Assembly: GCA_029856295.1 (NCBI GenBank)
Contig: JAHQWS010000064.1
Span: 1 to 8,811, forward strand
From: Promethearchaeia archaeon
GTDB lineage: Archaea; Asgardarchaeota; Lokiarchaeia; Sigyniarchaeales; SOKP01
DNA: 8,811 bases
Direction of reading: 5' to 3'
Shown here: positions 1-5,830 of the stretch, piece by piece
How the letters are laid out: each line of letters starts with the position of its first letter
Position numbering within the stretch: position 1 is the first letter of the stretch
Notes under the pieces: generated by a model
The model's input: the letters and a program-made list of their open reading frames with translations, nothing else
The model's database searches: none
What the model was told of the DNA's origin: nothing
Position numbers and translations under genes: made by a program

Positions 1-684
1 GGATATTACTATCCTTCAGTTAAATTCATTAAAGGATCTGAGAGTAGAACGATTCAAATCTCTAAATCCTTGCCTATAGTTCTTGGATATGTAGATTTTT
101 CGATTGAAAAATCAATTAATATGGATCAGGTGGAAATAGGAGAGGAGATAAAAGTAACTGTCGAAATCAAAAATACAGGATCCATTTGCATAAAAAGTAT
201 TAAACTAAATGATATGACAAGTTTTACTCAAATACAATTTTCTCTAACTGATGGAAATTTAGTTAATGAAATAGATAGCATATTCCCTGGTCAGGTAAAA
301 TCATATGAATATACTATAAAGGCAAAATCTCAATCAAGTTTAATCCTCGGCGAGGCTACACTTGACTATTATTATCTAACAAAGCAAGAGGATAAATCTA
401 ACGAGGTAGATATAAAAGTTATTTCCCCAAGATTCATCCAATTAATGTTTATCGGTATTCCGTGTGCGATTGCTGGAATAATTATAGGAACTTACTATAG
501 AAATACCCATAAATATAAATGGGAAAAATTTGAATTGAAACGGAGTGAAAAGGAATTATTTTCACTCACATCATCCGAGTCTGTTCTCAAGATAGAACAT
601 ACTTTGAGGGAAAGAATCAGGATACTAGATAGTGAAAGTATGAATGAGCAATCAAAACCACTTGAACAAGGAGGTGGTTCATAG
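1..684 (+). CDS. Membrane-anchored cell-surface protein with DUF11/CARDB-like beta-sandwich repeats, 5' end missing
   Basis: The reading frame is open from the first base, so the gene is cut by the window edge; 227 residues are visible. An internal TTG at 70 is not a credible start because the frame upstream is clearly coding. Visible residues 27-141 form a beta-sandwich of DUF11/CARDB/TRAP-beta type: it opens near FSIEKSINMDQVEIGEEI, followed by VTVEIKNTG and a late SYEYTIKAKS strand. Residues 2-22 (YYYPSVKF...) resemble residues 123-142 (YYYLTKQE...), so the window probably opens at the end of an earlier, similar repeat about 121 residues upstream. One membrane helix lies at about 146-166, followed by basic residues and a charged, helical cytoplasmic tail of about 60 residues ending in Gly-Gly-Gly-Ser. 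I count no N-x-S/T sequons, unlike the protease next door. It lies 2 nt upstream of the protease gene. The repeat family is recognised by style only; the cargo or partner is unknown. Confidence 0.8.
   Translation, partial: GYYYPSVKFIKGSESRTIQISKSLPIVLGYVDFSIEKSINMDQVEIGEEIKVTVEIKNTGSICIKSIKLNDMTSFTQIQFSLTDGNLVNEIDSIFPGQVKSYEYTIKAKSQSSLILGEATLDYYYLTKQEDKSNEVDIKVISPRFIQLMFIGIPCAIAGIIIGTYYRNTHKYKWEKFELKRSEKELFSLTSSESVLKIEHTLRERIRILDSESMNEQSKPLEQGGGS
669..676 (+). promoter_or_regulatory. Strong Shine-Dalgarno site for the protease gene
   Basis: AGGAGGTG, an eight-base match to the 16S anti-Shine-Dalgarno sequence, ends 10 nt before the ATG at 687. It lies inside the last codons of the upstream gene (Gln-Gly-Gly-Gly-Ser-stop). 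This fixes the protease start and indicates co-transcription, probably with translational coupling. Confidence 0.85.
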
Positions 685-686
685 GG

Positions 687-3600
687 ATGAAAAGAAAACA
701 AATTACTTGTATTTTCCTCCTCCTTATTGTTTTGTCTCATTTGTTAGTAACTCATTATCTTTATTCTTATAAATTGAGTACCTCTAAAGAAGATGAATTA
801 ATTTATAATTTTAATGATAAAACCATCAATGTTTCAAATCAAAATAATAATAATTCAAACCTTATAATATTCTTTAATAGTTCATCATTTAACACACAAA
901 TTTTGGACAATTTTACTGATTATGGGGGAATCATAAATAATAATAAAATTTGGAATAATACGTTTACTTCAATATCTGGCTTCGCAGGTATTCTCCCTAA
1001 TGATAATATCACATCGTTTCAATCGAACTGGAATGATATTAACATTGAAAAAAATGAAATTATCGAAACCCAGATGAATTTTGTTTCTCTTCAATCTGGA
1101 GCGATTAACTCATCTAATTATTTGGAGGGATTTATGGGTGATACAAATTCTTCAATAGCGATTTTAGATAGTGGAATAGATTCGAGTCATGATTTTTTTC
1201 CTAATGGGTATAATCCTATTGATTTAAGCGGAGATATTGTAGGATGGCAAGACTTTATCAATAATGATTTAATGCCCTCAGATACTAATGGACACGGTAC
1301 TTATATCTCGTCGGTAATAGCAGGAACAGGCGATCAACCATATAATTCAACTAATCCTACAATTGTAAATGTATATGGCAATTATTCTCATACAGAATTA
1401 TATGATGATTCTGGAGAACCTGGAAATTTTACTTTAAAAATATTTAGTTTTAACACTTCTAAAACAGATTCAACTATTTTTATAAACTCAACCTGGAATG
1501 ATCATGCACCTGGGATTGATAATTTTTGGATTGAGTTATATTTTAATAAAACAGAATTAGTGAGTTATAATAATAGTATTAATCCTAATAAGTGGTATAC
1601 CATTAATTATAGTAGCTCTAAAAATGGACAAGCAGTATATGATTTATATCTAAAATATCATAAGACAGATAATAAATTTCCTGTATTTTCATTTAATACA
1701 AGTATTTCATATTTCCCTGAATTTTATATAGAAGATTATGCCTATTTTACAGGAATAGCAAACATGACGAAAATAGTCTCATATAAAATTATAAACCAGA
1801 CAGGGATTGGCTACACATCCGATTTGATATCGGCACTAGCAAGTGTTATTCATAATAGGAGCAAATATCACATTATTAGTGTTTGCTTGAGTATAGGGTC
1901 AGAAAGTGGAGATTTTATTGCAGGTAATAGAATAATAAATGAAGTGATTGAAAAGGGGATTTTAGTAATAATTGCTGCTGGAAATTATGGCCCCTATAGT
2001 TCTGACTGTGCAAATAGTATAGCATCCAACAAAAAAGCAATTGTGGTAGGTGCTACGAATGATGAAGATCAAGTTACCTCTTACAGTAGCAGAGGGAAAG
2101 ATTTAGGAGGGGGTGTTACAAAACCAGATATCCTAGCTCCAGGAGGAAGTAAATTGCCGGGTCATAGGTTAATAGTCGGAGCAGATTCTAAATCTAAAGA
2201 TATGACCGCTGCATACGGTACTTCTATAGCTGCAGCAATTGTTGCAGCGGCGGTTAATATATTAATAGACGCAAAATGGGGTGATTGGAGCCAATGGGAA
2301 CAAGTAAATTATTCTGTAAGAAATGAAATTATTAAATCTACATTATTGATGACTTCCTCAGAAACTAATTTAGAGAGAGAAGATGACCCTTCCACTGATA
2401 ATGTGGATGAGAACATTTTTTCACCTACTAATTTTTTTGGTATTTCTAGTAGTTTAAAAGATGAGCATGAAGGGTATGGGAGGTTAAATATTCAAGCTGC
2501 GATTGACGCTTTAACAAAGCATATAGAAATAAATAAAACTCTAAAGGATTATTTAATCAGTTCGGAGGAGGACCCCCTCGGAGATCACGTATTTGCTAGG
2601 CGGGTCAATTTGACTGCTAACACACAATATCTCATTAACTTAACAGGTGTGGAAGAGAACGCTGATCTTGACGTATTTCTGTTTTCCAATCAATCGAACC
2701 AATATGGTGAGCCAATATTATTAGGATCTTCACAAGGAATTATCGGCGATCCCGATTATTTCTATTTCATTCCTAAAAAAAATCAAACCGAATGTATTGT
2801 TATTGTTAAAGCTATTGACGGGAACAGCACTTTTAAATTAAATATTACTAATATTGATAATCAATTTCCCCCTGAACTAAGTCTTCCTGAAGTAGAATCC
2901 ATAACCGGAGGAATTTCTAAAAATACAACAATTATGAGTTATGAAGAATTTGTATTTGGTGAGGCTCCTTTTAAGAATTACACTACGGGTATCTATTATT
3001 TTTTTATAAATTATACTGATAAAGATAAATTAAACATCCCACCCCAGGAAGTATATGTCTCCATGGATGGCAGAAATTATACTATGACGCCGAGATATCT
3101 CTTTAATAATTATACTGAGGGTGCCTTATTTATGAGTGAGCAGATACAACTTTCCGTACCGGGTACGTACTATTACTTTTTTGTGGCCAGCGATGGAAAA
3201 GAAACAAGATATCCCATTCAGGGTGAGTTAAACGTAACAATTGAATATCCAACTGAAATTGAAACTTTTCCATATAACCACAGTTTTAACGATGGTTTAA
3301 ATAATTGGTATTATACTGGCACAGGTTGGGGGCTATTAAATCAATCAAATATTAATGATGATAGATCAGGTATTTATCCCGGGGACACTTGGAAATCAAT
3401 GTATTTTGGTTATTATTTAAATCATAATTACCCTTTAAATTATAGTTATCAACCTTTATACTATGGAGAGGATCAACCCAATGGTACATTATATAGCCCC
3501 GTATTTAATTTAAGTGGATTGAGTAAAAATTCTAACCCTTTTGCCAAATTCGGGTTAAGAATTAGCATTAATACCCTAGATTTCATGTATTTACAAATAA

Positions 3601-5696
3601 ACGTAAATTGGTCAGGCTGGGAAAATATAAAATCATATACTAATATGGAAGAAGAATGGTTCCTTGAAGAAATAAATATGACTGAATATAAAGAATCTTT
3701 ATTACAATTTAGATTTGTTTCTTCGGTAGATGGAGTTTATGATGCAATAAAGAATAAGGGTTTTATGCTAGACTATTTTGCTATTGAAAATTATTCAAAT
3801 AATCAAGCACCTGTAATTCATTTTAATTTTGTCATGGATGTTTCCCCCCTACTAGGCTCCAAGTTTCAAAAATTTTCATTTTCATGTAATTACACTGATT
3901 TAGACAATAATTATCCCGAATTTGTTTATATTGAAATAGAGGATGAAAATCAGGTTTTGACAAATTATTCAATGATTAACAGATATGGCGATTGGAGTAT
4001 AAATTCTGAAAATGGTACTTTCTTTACTATTGCTCTAATATTAGAGAGCATATCTAACCGGTCTTTTAGGTTCCATGTTTCAGATGGAACAGATATAAAT
4101 AGTACTGTGTGGTATAATCAAGATAATTCTAAGATAGTATTATCGAACCCCTCACCTCTACAATTTAATGTTATTAAGAACTCGCAAGCCATAGGATATG
4201 ATTTTTCAAATGAAAATTTAGATGATTATTTTATTACGGGAACACCAATACAAGGGGAAATCACAGCTTGGTTAACAGGAGATAATACATGGCATTCAAT
4301 TTATCATCGAGGAATACAACAAAATATTCTCTATGGAGGTATAGGCCAGAGAACAGGGATTCGTGTAGGTCAAGGTTATGAGACAGATTGGAACGCAAAA
4401 TTAATAACTCGACCAATGAAAATAGAAAATAATTATCCTGTTTATTTACAATTCATTCAAAATATTTCTTTACAAAATGAAGTTTTTTATAACAAAACTG
4501 ACTATGATGAGTGCCGGATCTCAATATCGACTGATTACGGTGAAAGCTGGAAACTTCTTAAAAGATATAGATATGATAGCGAAGATCTTGTTGGAAATGT
4601 TGAGATTGACCTATCTAAATATGCTAATGATAGAGTTATGATAATGTTTGCTCTATATTCTAACAGTTATGAGCCTTCAATAATAGTTCCTAATGCGATA
4701 GGAGATGGATGGTTTCTGTATAATATTTATATTGGTTATGATAAATCAACAGATTTTATTGCCCCTACAATAGAAATGCGTAATCTTAAGAGAAATGAGA
4801 TAGTTCATTCCGTATTCGAAATAGAAATGTATATTATGGATGACGTTAGCATAGACAAATCAAGATTAACTCTATATATTAATGATGAGAGCATTAGTAG
4901 TAATGATTTTGATTATGATAAAGAGAGCGGGATTTTAAAATATAAATGGGATACTTTACAATATGAAGATGGAGAATATGAAATTAAAGTTATAGCTTTT
5001 GATAAAGAGGGTAATCGAGTAGAAAAATCTAAATTAGTTTATGTTAATAATAGTTTCCTTTATTGGCTACAGCTTACAATTACAGGAAGCGAAGGGCCAA
5101 AACCAGAGATTTGGAATATTATTGTTCCAATAGTGCTCTTATTGATAATTCTGGCGTTTATTGGATGGACCATACTTGTAAGAAAGAGAAAAAGAAAGAG
5201 ATGGATACAAATATCTAAGAGAGCTGTGATAAGTGGAATTAAAACTAAAGAATTAGATAAGGATCAAATAATTAAGAGAATTAACCGTCTTAATATTGAA
5301 GATGAGGTGAAAAGACCTATTACCCTTCATTGTAAATTTTGCAGATCTTGGTTTTATCAGGAAAGATCTGAATTTGATATCGTATGTCCTATATGTAGCA
5401 ACGATCAAATTTATGCCGCATATAATTGTATGAATTGTGGTAAATGGACTTTTAAAGATGAGACAAAAGAAGATTATTACTGTCGCAAATGTGCCTCGTT
5501 TGAAAAAATTAAAGTTTCAAATAATAAAAAATTCAAAAAGTTCCATAAAAAGGAGAAAATACTAAATGAAAAGGAAAGTGTAAGATTAATTAGAAGAGAA
5601 AAGGATGATATTGAAGAAATTTTAGAAAAAGAAGGTAAGATTTTAGGAAGATTTGAACCAAAAAAGAAAAGCAAATTAGATATTTTAAATTTATGA
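687..5696 (+). CDS. Giant membrane-anchored subtilisin-like serine protease (S8) with cytoplasmic tandem zinc ribbons
   Basis: This 1669-residue secreted-side peptidase should cut proteins at or outside the cell surface. Domains in order: hydrophobic segment 7-24 (signal peptide or anchor, no clear cleavage site); I9-like propeptide about 57-127; S8 catalytic domain about 155-610 with Asp161 (LDSGID), His203 (NGHGT), oxyanion Asn433 (AAGN) and Ser513 (GTSIAAA), plus the family motif KPDILAPG at 479-486; PPC-like beta domain about 621-724; two Ig-like plus jelly-roll modules about 725-1036 and 1037-1352; Ig-like domain about 1356-1455; transmembrane helix about 1477-1498; basic stop-transfer RKRKRKR; two zinc ribbons 1549-1602; and a charged helical tail to 1669. 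The canonical Met-Ala-Ala-Pro after the nucleophile is Ile-Ala-Ala-Ala here, which many active subtilases would not show, but all catalytic residues are present. A beta-rich insertion of about 138 residues separates the His and Asn regions. The start at 687 is set by a strong ribosome-binding site. Protease identity is near certain; substrate, activation and the role of the tail are unknown. Confidence 0.93.
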   Translation: MKRKQITCIFLLLIVLSHLLVTHYLYSYKLSTSKEDELIYNFNDKTINVSNQNNNNSNLIIFFNSSSFNTQILDNFTDYGGIINNNKIWNNTFTSISGFAGILPNDNITSFQSNWNDINIEKNEIIETQMNFVSLQSGAINSSNYLEGFMGDTNSSIAILDSGIDSSHDFFPNGYNPIDLSGDIVGWQDFINNDLMPSDTNGHGTYISSVIAGTGDQPYNSTNPTIVNVYGNYSHTELYDDSGEPGNFTLKIFSFNTSKTDSTIFINSTWNDHAPGIDNFWIELYFNKTELVSYNNSINPNKWYTINYSSSKNGQAVYDLYLKYHKTDNKFPVFSFNTSISYFPEFYIEDYAYFTGIANMTKIVSYKIINQTGIGYTSDLISALASVIHNRSKYHIISVCLSIGSESGDFIAGNRIINEVIEKGILVIIAAGNYGPYSSDCANSIASNKKAIVVGATNDEDQVTSYSSRGKDLGGGVTKPDILAPGGSKLPGHRLIVGADSKSKDMTAAYGTSIAAAIVAAAVNILIDAKWGDWSQWEQVNYSVRNEIIKSTLLMTSSETNLEREDDPSTDNVDENIFSPTNFFGISSSLKDEHEGYGRLNIQAAIDALTKHIEINKTLKDYLISSEEDPLGDHVFARRVNLTANTQYLINLTGVEENADLDVFLFSNQSNQYGEPILLGSSQGIIGDPDYFYFIPKKNQTECIVIVKAIDGNSTFKLNITNIDNQFPPELSLPEVESITGGISKNTTIMSYEEFVFGEAPFKNYTTGIYYFFINYTDKDKLNIPPQEVYVSMDGRNYTMTPRYLFNNYTEGALFMSEQIQLSVPGTYYYFFVASDGKETRYPIQGELNVTIEYPTEIETFPYNHSFNDGLNNWYYTGTGWGLLNQSNINDDRSGIYPGDTWKSMYFGYYLNHNYPLNYSYQPLYYGEDQPNGTLYSPVFNLSGLSKNSNPFAKFGLRISINTLDFMYLQINVNWSGWENIKSYTNMEEEWFLEEINMTEYKESLLQFRFVSSVDGVYDAIKNKGFMLDYFAIENYSNNQAPVIHFNFVMDVSPLLGSKFQKFSFSCNYTDLDNNYPEFVYIEIEDENQVLTNYSMINRYGDWSINSENGTFFTIALILESISNRSFRFHVSDGTDINSTVWYNQDNSKIVLSNPSPLQFNVIKNSQAIGYDFSNENLDDYFITGTPIQGEITAWLTGDNTWHSIYHRGIQQNILYGGIGQRTGIRVGQGYETDWNAKLITRPMKIENNYPVYLQFIQNISLQNEVFYNKTDYDECRISISTDYGESWKLLKRYRYDSEDLVGNVEIDLSKYANDRVMIMFALYSNSYEPSIIVPNAIGDGWFLYNIYIGYDKSTDFIAPTIEMRNLKRNEIVHSVFEIEMYIMDDVSIDKSRLTLYINDESISSNDFDYDKESGILKYKWDTLQYEDGEYEIKVIAFDKEGNRVEKSKLVYVNNSFLYWLQLTITGSEGPKPEIWNIIVPIVLLLIILAFIGWTILVRKRKRKRWIQISKRAVISGIKTKELDKDQIIKRINRLNIEDEVKRPITLHCKFCRSWFYQERSEFDIVCPICSNDQIYAAYNCMNCGKWTFKDETKEDYYCRKCASFEKIKVSNNKKFKKFHKKEKILNEKESVRLIRREKDDIEEILEKEGKILGRFEPKKKSKLDILNL
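855..1067 (+). other. I9-like propeptide region of the protease
   Basis: Residues about 57-127 follow the inhibitor I9 pattern: a first strand LIIFFN, then a helix (TQILDNFTDYGG), a glycine-led turn, the phrase FTSISGFAGILP that matches the usual 'aFsa.lp' strand, and a closing strand with NIEKNEIIE before the catalytic domain. In subtilases this part acts as an intramolecular chaperone and inhibitor that is removed by self-cleavage. The match is by pattern only. Confidence 0.6.
1149..2516 (+). other. Subtilisin (S8) catalytic domain
   Basis: Residues about 155-610. The catalytic codons are Asp at 1167-1169, His at 1293-1295, oxyanion Asn at 1983-1985 and Ser at 2223-2225. The order D-H-N-S and the motifs DSGID, NGHGT, AAGN and GTS place it firmly in the subtilase family. 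The domain is longer than a minimal subtilisin mainly because of the insertion at 1329-1742. A loop near 558-592, rich in Asp, Glu and Ser, precedes the final GYGRLNIQAAIDA helix, which is typical of the family (normally GxGxvNa..A). Confidence 0.93.
1329..1742 (+). other. Beta-rich insertion inside the protease catalytic domain
   Basis: Residues about 215-352 lie between the helix after His203 and the strand FTGIANMTKIVSYKI, which corresponds to the usual 'GvAPnAkiv.vkv' strand. In a minimal subtilisin these two elements are separated by only a few residues. The insert alternates hydrophobic and polar residues, is rich in aromatic residues and carries about nine N-x-S/T sequons. It is probably a small all-beta domain next to the active-site cleft, comparable in position to PA or PPC-like insertions in other subtilases. 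I do not recognise the family. Confidence 0.65.
2859..4742 (+). repeat. Two tandem Ig-like plus jelly-roll modules in the protease ectodomain
   Basis: Residues about 725-1036 and 1037-1352 share one plan. Each starts with an Ig/cadherin-like domain introduced by a short Asn-rich linker and proline (NQFPPELSL; NNQAPVIHF), with a late strand ending in 'aSDGk' or 'VSDGT'. Each continues with a jelly-roll that opens with a short phrase such as YNHSFNDGLNNW or IGYDFSNENLDDY, passes a 'spvfnlsg' or 'trpmkie' strand, and ends in a GFMLDYFAIENY or GWFLYNIYIGY strand. The second has the ISISTDYGESW phrase common in such modules. Similarity is at pattern level, so the duplication is old. Such modules usually bind substrate or carbohydrate, or act as a stalk. 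Confidence 0.55.
5115..5180 (+). other. C-terminal transmembrane helix of the protease
   Basis: Residues about 1477-1498 are a 22-residue run of Ile, Leu, Val, Ala and Trp without charges. The strongly basic RKRKRKR follows, a classic stop-transfer signal that places the downstream part in the cytoplasm and the catalytic domain outside. Confidence 0.9.
5331..5492 (+). other. Tandem four-cysteine zinc ribbons in the cytoplasmic tail of the protease
   Basis: Eight cysteines occur as four CxxC pairs: C1549/C1552, C1567/C1570, C1581/C1584 and C1599/C1602. Each ribbon is C-x2-C-x14-C-x2-C, and the two are offset by exactly 32 residues, with Trp (1555 and 1587) and Asp (1564 and 1596) at equivalent positions. 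This indicates a duplicated zinc-ribbon unit. Zinc ribbons of this kind bind protein or nucleic acid or act structurally. They are followed by a Lys/Glu-rich helical end. Confidence 0.85.
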
Positions 5697-5708
5697 TAAT
5701 GATAATAG
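5694..5708 (+). other. Five consecutive in-frame stop codons ending the protease gene
   Basis: The frame reads TGA-TAA-TGA-TAA-TAG from 5694 to 5708, with TAA and TGA again at 5718 and 5721 in the same frame. The core is a tandem TGATAA hexamer. It gives tight termination, or it is a by-product of a short AT-rich repeat. Confidence 0.9.
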
Positions 5709-5728
5709 AACAGTGATTAATGAATAAT

Positions 5729-5735
5729 AGGAGAG
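5729..5735 (+). promoter_or_regulatory. Ribosome-binding site upstream of the permease reading frame
   Basis: AGGAGAG, a clear Shine-Dalgarno-like sequence, sits about 95 nt before the first in-frame ATG of the permease, too far away to serve it. It directly abuts an ATG at 5736 (other frame; only 2 nt after GGAG). It is 6 nt from an in-frame ATA at 5740, right after the TGA that closes the permease frame. Its position supports initiation near 5736-5740. Confidence 0.55.
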
Positions 5736-5829
5736 ATGAATAAAAATAAAAAAAGTAAATGTAAAATATTTTTATTATAGGTTAAGGAATAGATTTAATT
5801 TTCAGTTTATCAAGCATTCTTGGCTTGAT
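5736..5829 (+). other. Probable N-terminal coding extension of the permease without a standard in-frame start
   Basis: In the permease frame, the codons from 5740 to the ATG at 5830 read as a basic, amphipathic stretch that includes VKYFYYRLRNRFNF and then FIKHSWLDMKRDRAKV. The second part matches the pattern that precedes TM1 in FtsX/MacB-type permeases (a 'yawrnl.r.k.Rt' helix). There is no ATG, GTG or TTG in this frame; TGA at 5737 closes it. ATG 5736 is one frame away, and a run of seven A at 5748-5754 lies between. With six A, ATG 5736 would run straight into the permease and add 31 residues (994 in total). Explanations: an assembly or sequencing indel, slippage, a non-standard ATA start, or a start at 5830 with decayed upstream sequence. 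Confidence 0.6.
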
Positions 5830-5830
5830 A
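5808..5830 (+). repeat. Perfect 8-bp inverted repeat at the first ATG of the permease
   Basis: TATCAAGC (5808-5815) and GCTTGATA (5823-5830) are exact reverse complements separated by a 7-nt loop. The second arm ends on the A of the ATG at 5830. In RNA this would form a small hairpin over that start. If the gene starts upstream, it is simply coding sequence. Confidence 0.6.

Noticed and set aside
70..684. TTG at 70 as start of the first gene
   Set aside because: The frame is open to the window edge, and the upstream residues match the end of a repeat, so the gene begins outside the window.
495..740. Open frame on the minus strand (81 codons) across the gene 1 / protease junction
   Set aside because: It overlaps two well-supported plus-strand genes, is Ser/Leu/Phe-rich as expected of an antisense shadow, and has no recognisable domain.
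5736..5780. Small 14-codon peptide starting at ATG 5736
   Set aside because: Lys-rich and ending at TAG 5778; better explained as the true permease start separated from its frame by an A-run indel than as a leader peptide, although a leader peptide is not excluded.
5767..5780. T-rich tract between the protease and permease genes as a terminator
   Set aside because: Only five T in a row, no stem, and it lies in sequence that looks like the coding N-terminus of the permease.
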